Position numbers and translations under genes: made by a program | Shown here: in pieces, positions 42,401-50,790 of the stretch | Layout of the letters: every line of letters starts with the position of its first letter | How positions within the stretch are numbered: the first letter of the stretch is position 1 | Notes under the pieces: model-generated | Databases searched by the model: none | What the model was told of the DNA's origin: nothing | What the model saw: the letters and a program-made list of their open reading frames with translations, nothing else | From: Stomoxys calcitrans | Lineage: Eukaryota; Arthropoda; Insecta; Diptera; Muscidae | Assembly: GCF_963082655.1 (NCBI RefSeq) | Contig: NC_081553.1 | Location: 61,618,311 to 61,682,310, forward strand | Reading direction: 5' to 3' | Length of the DNA stretch: 64,000 nucleotides

Positions 42401-44904
42401 CAGCTAATGTATGTGCCAAGCATAGTCTAAGTCAGTCCATTACCTGATATAGCTGCCATATAAACCGACCTCCCGATTCGATTTCTTGAGCCCCTAGAGG
42501 GCTCAATTGTTATCCAATTTGATTGAAATTTTTCACATGTCGTTTTGGTATAACTTCAAAAAACTGCATCAAGTATGATCTAAATCAGTCTATAACCTGA
42601 TATAGCCGTCATATAAATCGATCTCCGAATTTGACTTCTTGAGTCCTAGACGGCCAACTTGACTGAAATTTTGCATTTGTCGTTTTGGTATGACTTTCAA
42701 CAACTGTTCCTAGTATGGTCTAAATCAATCCATAAAACCGATCTCCCGCTTTGATTTCTTGAATCTCTAACCGGCGCAATTCTTATCCAATTTGACTGAA
42801 ATTTTGCATATGTTGTTTTGGTTTGATTTCCAACAACTGTCAAATCGGTTCATAACCTGATGTAGCTGCCATATAAACCGATCTCTCAATTTGACTTTCT
42901 CGGCCTCTAGAGGGAGCCATTGTTACTCAATTTGCCTGAAATTTTGGAGGAGATATTTTTCTATGACATTTTAACAGCTTTGACAAATGCGGCTCATATC
43001 GGTCAATAACTTGATATTGCACATATATGTATGAAAAAATCATTCAAAGAAGTGCGGTCCATGGTGGAAGGTATTTAAGTTTCAGCCTGGCCGAACTTAA
43101 CATGCTTTCACTTGTTGTCTTTGACTTTCTCCTAAAATGAACAGAGTTGTTTTTCGGCCTAGAGACGAAGCCTATTGAAATTGGAAAAATCGGTTCAGGT
43201 TTGGATATAGCTCCCATATATATGTTCATCCGATTTGCAGTATTAATTCAATAAAATGGTCATTTGTTAACCTATTCTCTCGAAAGGAAGGATAGTCTTA
43301 TGACTCTCGACATTACAGGTGAATTTCATAGAAATCGGTTCAGATATAAATAAAGCTCTGATATACTTCTAGAGCCGCTGCAAGCGCATTTATCAACTAA
43401 TCTTCCTAAAACTCACTACAACTCTTTCCTTGATGACTTTCTCAATGTCTGTAAAGTTTGCTCGAAATCGATTATATCGCCCGATTTCCACTCCTGGAGC
43501 CACTGCAAGCGCATTTATTGACCAATCTTCCCAATGCTTCGAACAACGCTTTCCTTGACGACTTCCTCAATGTCTGTAAAGTTTGCTCGAAATCGTTTCT
43601 GATTTAGATATAGCTCACATATATATATTTATCCAATTTGCAGTAATATTACAATAAAATGGTCATTTGTAAACCGATTCTCTTGAAATTTGGCAGATAG
43701 GATTTTCTTTTGACTCTCGACATTACTTGAGAATGTCATGGAAATCGGTTCAAATTAAGATATAGCTTTCATATATATATATCACCCGATTGCACTAAAA
43801 TGCTCATTGTTTAACCGATTCTCTCGTTTTATGTTAAATTTACGCATTTCACGCATATAGCCACTGTTCTGTTTTCGACTTTATGACACGCATCTTTGAG
43901 ATGAGGAGGGCTTATAAAACGTGTCTCTATTTAGTTTAAAGTCATTTTTAATAACAACACGTTTCTAATGTAAGCATTACAAACATATTCAAATGTGCAA
44001 TTACAAATTTTCATGCGGCAAATATTTTGAAGCATTAAATTTTTTTTTCAACTGCAGCTGCAGTGAAGGCAACATTCAGAGTACATTGACAGACCACTTA
44101 TTTTTGTATTGATTACAGCGATAAACTTGTTGGAAACGAAGATCACACTTGATAGCAATAATTATTTTTTGTTTTTACAATTTCCATTTAAAACTCTGCT
44201 AATGTGAAGCAATGTTTGTTTTGTTTATTGTATTGTATTGCAATGATCATGAACGGTATTTACAAAATGTCTTGGACACTTGATATCTCAGTAAAATGTA
44301 GAGTAATATTTTTTTTTATAATATTTAAACTTCCTTCATATGCATTGTCATTAGAATGAAAGTTATTGCAGCACATGTTTTTTATTTCGCTTCTTAGATA
44401 AATATTTCTTTTTTAATTAATATTTACAACATTTAAAGAAATATTTCCATCACTTTTCTTATCATTCAAAAAGGGGAGGATGTTATCAAACAAAACCTTG
44501 TAAATTTTCATTTCATTGCTAAGGTCACTTAATGCAAATTTTTCTCTGTTACCAACCTCTGTGGGAAGTCCAGCCACATTTGAATAGGCCAAACCCTGTG
44601 GTATAACAGTTAGCCCAACTGTTATACCGGCCACCAAATCTCCTATGGCATCGGCCAAAGTGTATCTTGGCAGCCATTCCAGAATTGGTAAGCGTTTGTA
44701 CAGCATCTTTTTGCGAAAAATTTTCTTCATAATTGAAGTTTCCTCGGGTTTTTCCGCCAACAATTGTTCTTCACTTCGATATTTGGAGGTTCGATGATCG
44801 GTTATAAGGACAAAATCGGTGGATCCTCGAAAATGGACATCGTTGGGTGTGGTATGTATTTCTGTTTTTTTATGAAACTCGGTTTGATTTTCCAACGAGG
44901 ACAT
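27029..44904 (-). CDS. SLC26/SulP anion transporter, gene C
   Basis: Five exons are supported: 44904-44557, 33791-33005, 32850-32548, 27681-27536 and 27469-27029. They join in frame to 674 residues plus stop. Residues 1-116 are a polar N-terminus, a basic KKIFRKKMLYKRLPILEWL segment and the first helices ending YSNVAGLPTE. Then YGLYGSFMGCLVYVFLG (SulP signature) opens the multi-pass core (FLVDFVSGPVSAGFTSA), to about residue 480. Residues 480-528 are the last helix. Residues 529-674 hold the STAS domain (LTPDRCLIFPSVEFVRN, LPVVIDCTYIYGADF) and the longest tail of the three. Intron 1 is 10.8 kb and intron 3 is 4.9 kb, both transposon-filled. The exon 1 donor is GTTGGT, a weak site, but it is the only one that keeps frame. 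Known relatives are sodium-independent sulfate/anion exchangers. The substrate here is inferred only by family. Confidence 0.93.
27536..27681 (-). CDS. Gene C exon 4, 146 nt
   Basis: The exon lies between TTTTTTAG and GTAAGT. It encodes SDLIPGIVAFITCLVMPLEV and the last helix, to SARPKISLETIE. Confidence 0.92.
27682..29136. other. Gene C intron 3, distal part: nothing recognised
   Basis: No transposon ends or coding frames with family resemblance. The 86-residue minus frame at 28267-28527 has no domain. Two diverged blocks near 28210-28270 and 28570-28640 (GTAACGAA... with GAACAGT) may be an old direct repeat. Confidence 0.35.
29137..29774 (+). mobile_element. Mariner element with 5'-deleted transposase
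   Basis: Termini TTGGGTTGCCCAAAAAGTAA and its right-end partner are flanked by TA (29135-29136, 29775-29776). At 638 bp it is about half of a full mariner. The left terminus jumps straight into mid-transposase sequence, so the DNA-binding domain and the first catalytic Asp are deleted. It is the only copy here of this terminal type with coding sequence. Confidence 0.92.
29185..29640 (+). pseudogene. Mariner transposase C-terminal half
   Basis: The open part (29260-29640) has HQDNARPH and PSDYHLF with 34 residues between the two Asp, which is the D34D spacing of mariner. Upstream (about 29185-29258) the frame continues but has a TGA in place of the second Trp of the conserved VWW block, and Asn follows where Asp is usual. 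The N-terminal helix-turn-helix and the first catalytic Asp are missing. No transposition activity is possible from this copy. Confidence 0.92.
29880..31240 (-). mobile_element. CR1/Jockey-like LINE fragment
   Basis: It encodes RT pieces on the minus strand: QYAF-stop-SGHSTTSMMFHL near 31000-31050, then GLPQGSVLGPLLFILYINDF and FADD in 30339-31007, then a C-terminal region in 30424-29882 in another frame. The endonuclease and both element ends are absent. It lies in gene C intron 3. Confidence 0.85.
29882..31230 (-). pseudogene. CR1/Jockey-like reverse transcriptase pseudogene
   Basis: Order on the minus strand: a weak N-terminal RT region (31230-31010) with a TGA where QYAFR/GF motifs are expected, a 222-codon open palm region with intact FADD, then a frameshift near 30400 into a 180-codon C-terminal frame (ARFVYNVRVRDHISGYVK). 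The clade assignment is by motif appearance only. Confidence 0.82.
31241..32046. repeat. Mixed dispersed repeat sequence (family 2 type)
   Basis: It contains GATATGGGACCCCATGAGG, CATGTCCGTCCTCCGTCTAT and later units with GATTTGGATAAAGCTCCCAT, as in the families at 43113-43830 and 55195-56402. Bases 31450-31660 hold a Helitron-like head piece (GAACCGATTTTCATGCAATT). No genes. Confidence 0.5.
32047..32230 (+). mobile_element. SINE, head-truncated
   Basis: It begins inside the body (GTCAGCGTTGGTTTTCCCCT) and runs to the tail ATGGGCAAATTTGCATTT. The tRNA-like head with both pol III boxes is missing, so this is a 5'-truncated insertion. Nothing is recognised in 32231-32547. Confidence 0.7.
32548..32850 (-). 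CDS. Gene C exon 3, 303-nt core exon
   Basis: The exon runs from acceptor CTTCCAG to donor GTAAGT. It encodes KGNPIDATQELFAIGVANVA and the following helices to PMWRSK. Length and phase are identical to A and B. Confidence 0.92.
33005..33791 (-). CDS. Gene C exon 2, transport core
   Basis: The 787-nt exon starts after acceptor GTTTTCAG with YGLYGSFMGCLVYVFLGTCK and ends one base into an Ala codon, with donor GTAAGT. It contains the SulP signature and most membrane helices. Confidence 0.92.
33930..34286. repeat. Degenerate monomers related to the 29-bp satellite
   Basis: Units of about 28-35 bp with GAAATTTTGTC.AAATTTCTT text repeat irregularly. They share the GAAATTTTGTCAAAATTT core of the array at 6872-10346 but have CTTGTC or CTATGG in place of CTATAG. 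Similar clusters are at 36235-36480, 37735-37930 and 60830-61030. Confidence 0.55.
34287..34540 (-). mobile_element. tRNA-headed SINE with intact pol III boxes
   Basis: On the minus strand, box A TAGCGCAGAGG (34532-34522) fits TRGYNNARNNG and box B GGTTCGAATCC (34489-34479) is perfect, about 32 bp apart. The body and CGGACTCGGCTATAAAAGGG block follow. It lacks the extended tail seen at 15778-16041. It is the least decayed head of the six copies. Confidence 0.88.
34640..35300 (-). pseudogene. Peptide-repeat tail of an ORF1-like pseudogene
   Basis: On the minus strand there are five repeats of 41-46 codons, each with a PNEQ (or PKEQ) block. The PNEQ codons lie at about 35231, 35108, 34982, 34844 and 34721, so spacings are 123, 126, 138 and 123, all multiples of three. 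Repeat text resembles ITDSLKIxKTRLGKxPNIETSGSAG. A TAA near 34778 breaks the frame before the fifth repeat. Frame-preserving repeat lengths show it was translated at some time. It lies directly downstream of the ORF1-like region at 35300-36110. Confidence 0.6.
35300..36110 (-). pseudogene. Insect retroelement ORF1-like (DUF4780-type) pseudogene
   Basis: The minus frame 35565-35374 encodes RKIDIHQLTKVTVFIKDEGD and KWEVFHREVKEEGTFLIVGI, then a stop, then SATSLAKSKG in frame. This looks like the DUF4780 fold seen beside insect LINE ORFs. Further upstream, 35905-35510 is open in another frame and is basic and charged. Several frameshifts and stops are present. The family assignment is from memory of the motif pattern and needs a profile search. 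Confidence 0.5.
36111..37400. repeat. Family-1 scrap, degenerate satellite monomers, then unrecognised sequence
   Basis: Bases 36130-36210 are a family-1 piece (GGATGAATCGGCCCATGTTT). Bases 36235-36480 hold irregular 'GGGAAATTTTGTAAAAA..TTTCTTA' units related to the 29-bp satellite. Bases 36481-37400 have no feature I recognise. No coding sequence was seen. Confidence 0.4.
37410..37730 (-). mobile_element. LINE 3'-end fragment next to a family-1 piece
   Basis: Bases 37410-37560 are family-1-like (CAAATCGGGCAAAAAATGCG). The minus frame 37725-37560 encodes YSFWYHNGTHRT and then CRECGEDDETLEHFPCHCPE, a Cys/His C-terminal knuckle of non-LTR LINEs. It is a sibling of the fragment at 49945-50335. 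Confidence 0.6.
37735..37930. repeat. Degenerate satellite-like monomers
   Basis: Units with TATCGGAAATTTTGACAAAA and ATGGAAAAGTTTGTCAAAAT repeat about every 30-40 bp and are related to the 29-bp satellite. Confidence 0.45.
37931..39830. other. AT-rich intron 1 of gene C: nothing recognised
   Basis: Unique-looking, AT-rich sequence with homopolymer runs. No transposon ends, no coding frame with family resemblance. Confidence 0.4.
39831..40985 (+). repeat. Dispersed repeat family 1-like copy, about six ~150-bp units
   Basis: Each unit has GGGCTTCAGACCCTTTATCG and CAGATCGGTCTATATGGCAG. The 3' end has a block like CATCGTTTAGTCGTCTTAGA, then GCAAACGGAATGACTAAATG and CCTTATCCTACGGTGGTGGG, the same end as at 13030-13075. 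It is a distinct subfamily by its unit text. Confidence 0.65.
40986..41559. repeat. Retroposon tail and scraps
   Basis: Bases 41085-41170 (minus) repeat the element seen at 14417-14500, with GTTGTTGTTGTAGCTGTG. Bases 41455-41545 carry a unit of the 14561-15590 repeat (CTTCGCGACGATTATTACGA). The rest is unclear. Confidence 0.45.
41560..43112 (-). repeat. Dispersed repeat family 1, interrupted copy
   Basis: From about 41820 it has the family-1 start (CATTCCGTTTGTAACACCTC), CCATGTCCGTCTGTCCTTCT, then internal units, and ends with TGGTGGAAGGTATTTAAGTT and the hairpin region TTCAGCCTGGCCGAA (43080-43094). It is split by the MITE at 42061-42291. Bases 41560-41820 are family-2 text. Confidence 0.7.
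42061..42291. mobile_element. 231-bp MITE with TA target duplication
   Basis: Left end CGGGTGGCTGATGAA and right end TTCATCAGCCACCCTG are inverted repeats, flanked by TA at 42059-42060 and 42292-42293. The flanks join as GATA-TA-GCTGCC, restoring family 1's usual GATATAGCTGCC, so the empty site and TA duplication are visible directly. The centre is an AATT-type simple repeat. No coding frame. Confidence 0.92.
43113..43830 (-). repeat. Dispersed repeat family 2, tandem units
   Basis: Units contain GGATATAGCTCCCATATATA, CATCCGATTTGCAGTA and AATGGTCATTTGTTAACC. A block GTCTGTAAAGTTTGCTCGAA recurs at 43447 and 43573. Other copies: 31241-32046, 48350-48800, 55195-56402, 56936-57300. No genes. Confidence 0.6.
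43831..44556. other. Gene C intron 1 next to exon 1: nothing recognised
   Basis: AT-rich sequence. No transposon ends or RNA genes were found. The open frame 44764-44958 on the plus strand is antisense to exon 1 and is a shadow of it. Confidence 0.4.
44557..44904 (-). CDS. Gene C exon 1
   Basis: The exon has 348 nt (116 codons). The ATG at 44904 is preceded by AAAGAAA. It ends GLPTE in phase 0, and the donor is GTTGGT. The alternative GTAACA three to five bases on would break frame with exon 2. Assignment to gene C rests on phase, strand, family match and the absence of another acceptor of this type between it and 33791. Confidence 0.82.
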
Positions 44905-46777
44905 TTTCTTTATATTTTGAAAACTTTTCTGTTAGATAATACGATTTTTCTTTTTTAAAAATTAAAATTTTTTTTTTGTTTTTTTTTTTTAATTTATAAT
45001 TTTTTTCTTCAATATTTTTTCACTCAACAAAATGCATTTGTATTTTTTTCTTTTCTTCTTAATGATCTGTCGCGATCCGTATGCACGTCTTAACTTTGGA
45101 AACTCAACTCGATATCTGTTTGAATCGTATGCGTTGTCAACAGCTCTTTAACTGAAATTGAGATTTCTTGATGATAGACTTGGAATAGATTTCTGCGCTC
45201 CACAGCTGGAGTGTGTGATAACTTAATTTTATTTGGATATTTTTTCTGCTTTTTTTTTTTGCTGCTGATGAATGAATGAATGGAAAAAATTAGAGTCTAA
45301 ATAAGATCAGATGCTAGGCAGTTTTTTGCGTATTTACTTATGATAACATATTATGTACATAAATGTGCAAGCAGGCGTAAAGGGATTGAAAATTTCTTAT
45401 TAGTCATATGAGCAGAGGCGTAGCTTAAGAAGGGAGAGTGACCTCATTATAAAACTCATTATAAAAAGTCATGGTCATCCAACAGCATACATTGAATTAA
45501 CACCGGCAACATATTATTTATTCTAGGCAGCATATAAATATCTATAACAGTTTTTTTTTTAAATTTCAAATTTGCCAAAAACTTCTATTTTTGTTGTCGC
45601 CATACTGTGCCAAAATCTTGCTTCAACATGTCAGTCATTCACGTGACCCCATGCAAACCCGTTTTAGGATTAATAACAAACTGTTGTTATTATTTAACTG
45701 CCATAACTCATTTAATTAAACTTTCGTTAACCACCAACATGTGCTTCGTTTTTCTTGTATACGAATCGGGGTTAATTAATTAATTTGTATCCTAAATTAT
45801 GCGGATTATTTTTACGCACAACGTAAGCATCACAATCTGTGTTAATTATTTTGTGCTTTTGTTTTGTTATTCCTGGTTTATTTTTTGTATAACAAAAAAC
45901 CTGTATACATTGACAGAAGTGGACTAATAATCGATTAAAATTAAAATCAATTTTGATAACGAAATTAAACGGATGTGTTAACTAGTATGATAATTAGTAT
46001 TATTGTAGTCATAATTAATAAACAAAAAGTCATTTAAATTGGTTTAATAGATTTTGGGTAACTTTAAATCAATTTACAGAAATAAGAGTGCAACGTTTAA
46101 ACTGTTATACTTATTAAAACAGTTCAGCATTTATTTTTACAGCAGGCTCGATTTAAGTTTTTATATTGAGGGATTGAAAACGTTATAGCTTTGTTTCTTT
46201 ATTTCTGGAAAATTGTCAAAAATGTTTTAATTTTTGTAAAGGCTATTAGTACTACACTTTCTAAAATCGGGTTTTGGATTTCCTTCCAAAAGCATTTATT
46301 TCTAGCTTAACTTAGGTTTTTTTGAAACTTGAATTGTTTGAAATTGTAATAGTATTGAATATATTAACGTTCTTTGTAACTGTTATAAACTGTTATACGC
46401 TCGTAAGAAATCTAAAAACTCACTGGAATTGTTATACAAACCCAAAATATTCTTGAAATAGTTGTAATTTTAGTAAATGTTATTCATAGTATACAAGCTG
46501 CATATCATAACTGTTACTGCCAAAACCAATCGACACTCGATTCGTTCGCCAATTGAGCGAGATCAGCTGATTTCAAAAAGGCAAAATAGCTAATTTGAAG
46601 AATTGGAAGACGAATCGACAAAAAGTCAATGACAAAATGTTAGTGGTTTTGGCAAATAGTTTCTTTACAAAAGCAATTGTTTGAAACTGGTATACATTCT
46701 TGAACTGTTTTAATTTCTAAAAAAAGAAAACTATTCTTTGCATGCATTTTTTGAAATTTTTCAATATTGAAGTTATA
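44905..46777. other. Upstream of gene C; possible small MITE
   Basis: A minus-strand initiator-like TCAGTT lies at 45155-45150, but no DPE occurs at the right spacing, so the start of gene C is not settled. Bases 46516-46665 begin TGCCAAAACCAAT and end AGTGGTTTTGGCA, a possible 150-bp inverted-repeat element without a clear target duplication. 'AACTGTTATA' motifs recur from 46090 to 46760 and again at 47925-48030, either side of the family-1 copy. No genes. Confidence 0.35.
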
Positions 46778-47905
46778 ACAAGTAAGAGCGTGCTAAGTTC
46801 AGCCGGGCCGAATCTTATATACCCTCCACCATGAATCGCGTTTATCGAGTTCTTTGCGCGGTATCTCTTTTTAGGCAAACAAAGATAAATGATTAAGAAC
46901 TGTTATGCATTTCAGCTATATGAAATTATAGTCCGATTCGGACTATAATGAATTGAATGCTGAACATTGTAGAAGTCATTGTGTAATATTTCGGTGCATT
47001 CGGATAAGAATGAGCCTTGTAGGGGCTCAAAAAAGCAAAACCGAGAGATCAGTTTATATGGGAGCTGTATCAAACAATAGATCGATTCAGACCATATTGA
47101 AGACGCATGGGAGAAGCCATTGTACACAATTTGTGCCAAATCTGCCATACTTAACACAGTTGTTGGAAGTCGTAACAAAACACCTCATGCAAAATTTCAG
47201 CCAAATCGGATGACAACTGAGCACTCTAGCGGCCCAAGAACTCAAGATTCATGATCGGTTTATAAAGCAGATATACCAGGTTATGAACCGATTTGAACCG
47301 TACTTAGCACAGTTGTTGAAAGTCGTAACAAAACACCTCATGCAATATTTCAGGCAAATCGGATGAGAACTGCGCCCTCTAGCGGCTCAAGAACTCAAGA
47401 TCCAAGAACAGTTTATATGGCAGCTATATCAGGTTATGAACCGATTTGAACCATACTTAACACAGTTATTGGAAGTCGTAACAAAACACCTCGTTCAAAA
47501 TTTCAGGCAAATCGAATGAGAACTGCGCCCTCTAGCGGCTTAAGGACTCAAGATCCAAGATCGGTTTATATGACAGATATACCAGGTTATGAACTGATTT
47601 AAACCATATTTAGCACAGTTCTTTGAAGTGATACCAAAACGCGACATGCAAAATGTCAGTCAATTCGGACGAGATTTGCGCCCTCTAGAGGCTCAAGGTG
47701 TCAAGACCCAAGATCGGTTTATATGGCAGCTATATCAAAACATGGACCGCTGTGGCCTATTTATAATCCCAACCGACCTACACTAATAAAAAGTAGTTGT
47801 GCAAAATTCGAAAGTCAGCGTGCTTTCGACAGACAAACGGACGGACGGACACCGCTAGATCGACTTAAAATTTCATGACGATCAAGAATATATGTAATAA
47901 TAATA
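46778..47905 (+). repeat. Dispersed repeat family 1, full-looking copy
   Basis: It starts ACAAGTAAGAGCGTGCTAAG, then the hairpin TTCAGCCGGGCCGAA and TATATACCCTCCACCATGAA. Five internal units of about 150 bp follow (GAACTGCGCCCTCTAGCGGC; CCGATTTGAACCATACTTA). It ends with GACGGACGGACACCGCTAGA and ATTTCATGACGATCAAGAAT. It splits an AACTGTTATA-rich stretch. No genes; 47906-48349 holds nothing else recognised. Confidence 0.78.
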
Positions 47906-48349
47906 ATGTAATAATACTATGTAAGTTATACGTTTAAAAACTGTTATAACCTTTAAAACAGTTTTACGTGTTTCAAATTTGGGAAACAAGAGTAAGTTTT
48001 TAAAACTGTTATACAGTCTGTTTGCGCTTTAAACTAACATAATTTATATGAACACTCAATATTTTTTGCCATATGGATATTAGAGTGCCCCTAAAAACAA
48101 GAAGTATTTTTTTTTTTTGAAACGAATACGCTACATATTTTTCCTTTTGATCCCAATAAATGCGAAATATTATGGCGATCAGTTAACTATAAACCATGCC
48201 GACATCCAAAGTTGGATGTAGTGCTTTCTAAGGAATCCAGTTGAGTTTTTAAGGTCATAGCATGACATTTTTAAACTAAGTATACATTTATATGAAATTT
48301 GTTACAAAACCACAAATTCTTCTCTGCACCACTACTGTGGCTGCGAAAA

Positions 48350-48800
48350 AATCTGTAGTTCGAGTCAGAAATTCCTAATGATTTGGCTTAGCCATGTCCG
48401 TAAGTTCGCCTATTCTTTTTGTGCTGATAGTCCGTCTGTCGTTTTTTTGTAACTAAGGTGGAGAACGCATTTGTTATCCAATCATCACAAAAAATTTGCA
48501 TATATCACTTTATTTATCAAAAATTCAACGCTATAAATTTGGTAAAATCGGTTCAGATTTAATTATAGCTTCCATATATATAATACGCCCGATTTACACT
48601 TGTAAGGCCATAGTTACTGGAATTTCAACGGATCTGCATGAAATTTGGTATGTAATGAAAGCCTCTGCTAAATTTCGGTTCAGATTTGGATATAGTTCCC
48701 AATATAGTTTTTAACCTACAGAAACTAGTGCCCAATAATTCAACTTCGGCTACTATCTTTATATGGGAGCTATTTTTATAAAACTGTGCTCGAAGTTCAT
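48350..48800 (+). repeat. Dispersed repeat family 2, partial copy
   Basis: It has AGCCATGTCCGTAAGTTCGC, ACCGCATTT-like spacing and GGTTCAGATTTAATTATAGC followed by CCATATATATAATACGCCCG. It merges into the GGTACC family. Confidence 0.5.
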
Positions 48801-50790
48801 CTTCATCTAGTTGCACCAAAATGTGCAACTAATTAATAGATCATTTAGCCACCCATTATTTATTTCTTAGTTGTACCCACATGCCAAATTTCAGACCTCA
48901 AGATCCATCTGAACAGAAAGTACAAAAAGGTACCAATTTTGGTACTAAAATGTACGAATTTTGAATAGATCATTATTTAGTCATCCATCATTTATTTCTA
49001 TTTTGTACCTACATCCCAAATTTCGGACCTCTAGCTTCTTCTGAACAGAAATTACGAAATGGTACCAAAATGTCCGAATTTTAAATAGAACATTTAGTCA
49101 CCCATCATATATTACTTAGTTGTTCCTACATGCCAAATTTCAGACCTCAAGATCCATCTACAAAGAAAGTAGAAAATGGTACCAATTTTGGTAGAAAATG
49201 TATTAATTTTAAATGGATCATTCAGTCATCCATCATTTATTTCTTAGTTTTACCTACATCCCAAAGTACCAAAAAGTTCCAATTTTGGTACCAAAATATT
49301 CGAATTGTGAAAAAATCATTTAGTCAGGGGTCGTATATTTCTCAGTTTTACCTTCATCCCAAATTTCAATCCTCTAGTTCCATCTGTACAGAAAGTAACA
49401 AATGGTACCGATATTGGTACCAAAATGTACGAATATTAAATAGATCACCCACATTTATAATTTGTACATACATCCCAAATTTCGGACCTCTAGCTCCACT
49501 TACAAAGAACCACATAGTACCAATTGTGGTAACAAAATTTTCGAATTGTGAAAAAATCAATTTTTCTAGTTTAACCTTCATCCCAAATTTCAATCCTCTA
49601 TTTCCATCTGCACAAAAAGTAACAAATGGTACCGATATTAGTACCAAAATATACGAATTGTAAGAAGATTATAGTCAACCATCATATTTTTCCTAGTTGT
49701 ACCTGCATGCCAAATTTCAGACCTCTAGCTCCATCTGTAATGAAAGTACTAAATGGTACCAATCGGGGTACTAAATGTCGTTTCCTTCCGTTACCAGTAC
49801 TATTTTTCCTTTTTTCTACTCACCCTGATCCTTTTGCACCAGATGTCTTTTAAGTCAAATTTCAAAATTCTACCTCTATCCATCCGCCTTGTACAAAGAC
49901 CCATTTTGTTCCCTTTTGATACTTTTTTTAGTACCTAAATGTACAGAAGGAGGTCAGTATAGCTATTGGTATCATAACGGGACACATAGGACACGAGCTT
50001 ACTTACGTAAAATATGCAAGCATTATGTAGCATGTGTAGGGCATGCGGGAAAGATGATGAGACGTTGGAGCATTTCCTTTGTCATTGCCCGGCTTTCGCG
50101 TCTAACAGATACCGGCATTTAGGTGGGGACACAATACCAGACATGAACCACCTTAGGGGAGTGGTATTGAAAACAATTAAGGATTTTGTAAGTAGCACGG
50201 AATTTCCTAACTTAAAATGTTCTTTTAAGAGGCTACTTTATAGTTTTTAGAGCGCACAACAAGCCGATTACTGGGTTAGGTGTATGTCCATAGTGGCATG
50301 TGTGGGATTAATATCTGCAACCTCTTTTCGACCTAACCTCACCAGAATGTACAAATTTCCAAAAAATCTTATAGTCGCCCAATTATGGTCACAAAAGACC
50401 ATAAGTTCCGAAATTCTAAGTTCAAAAAATTCAGAGCTCTAGTTCAATTTACAAAGAAAGTATCAAATAGTACCAATTGCGGTACTAAACGTACTATTTC
50501 TCCCACTTTCGGCACGATTTTCCATAACTGTTTTCACCATACCTTATTTTTTCGAGACCCTCTTTAATTTGAGCCCAAGAACATAATTATAGCCCTATCC
50601 GTTCGCGCTGGGCAAATAAGTACCATTTTGTACTTTTTGGTACATTTTAGTACATAGCCGTACCAATATCACCAAATCCAGCCTTTTCCCGTGCCTATGA
50701 TCCAAGACCTACATTCGTACAAAATTTCATGATTCTAGCTTTAGCCGTTTGGACTGGGCGATGATTAGTCAGTCAGTCACCCAATTATCT
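48801..50790 (+). repeat. GGTACC-containing tandem repeat family, ~125-bp units
   Basis: Units contain CCCATCATTTATTTCTTAGT, TACATCCCAAATTTC.GACCTC and AAATGGTACCAATTTTGGTA. At least seven units occur in 48840-49760 and more in 50336-50760, separated by a LINE fragment (49945-50335). A scrap of the family recurs at 63400-63765. The 177-residue frame at 49130-49663 is a by-product of the units and is not a gene. Confidence 0.7.
49945..50335 (+). mobile_element. Non-LTR LINE 3' end inserted in the GGTACC family
   Basis: It encodes YSYWYHNGTHRTRAYLR in one frame and CRACGKDDETLEHFLCHCPA in the next, the C-terminal Cys/His knuckle of a LINE ORF2, then a 3' UTR ending CTTTTCGACCTAACCTCACC. Family units resume immediately (AATGTACAAATTTCC). 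It is a 5'-truncated insertion with a frameshift. Confidence 0.72.

Noticed and set aside
44764..44958. Plus-strand open frame over gene C exon 1
   Set aside because: It is an antisense shadow of the exon; the minus strand has the SLC26 N-terminus.
45150..45155. Gene C core promoter
   Set aside because: TCAGTT fits the initiator, but the DPE-like word is one base off register and no TATA is at -30, so I do not call it as a feature.
49130..49663. 177-residue open frame as a gene
   Set aside because: It is made wholly of ~125-bp repeat units of the GGTACC family; the units are dispersed non-coding repeats.
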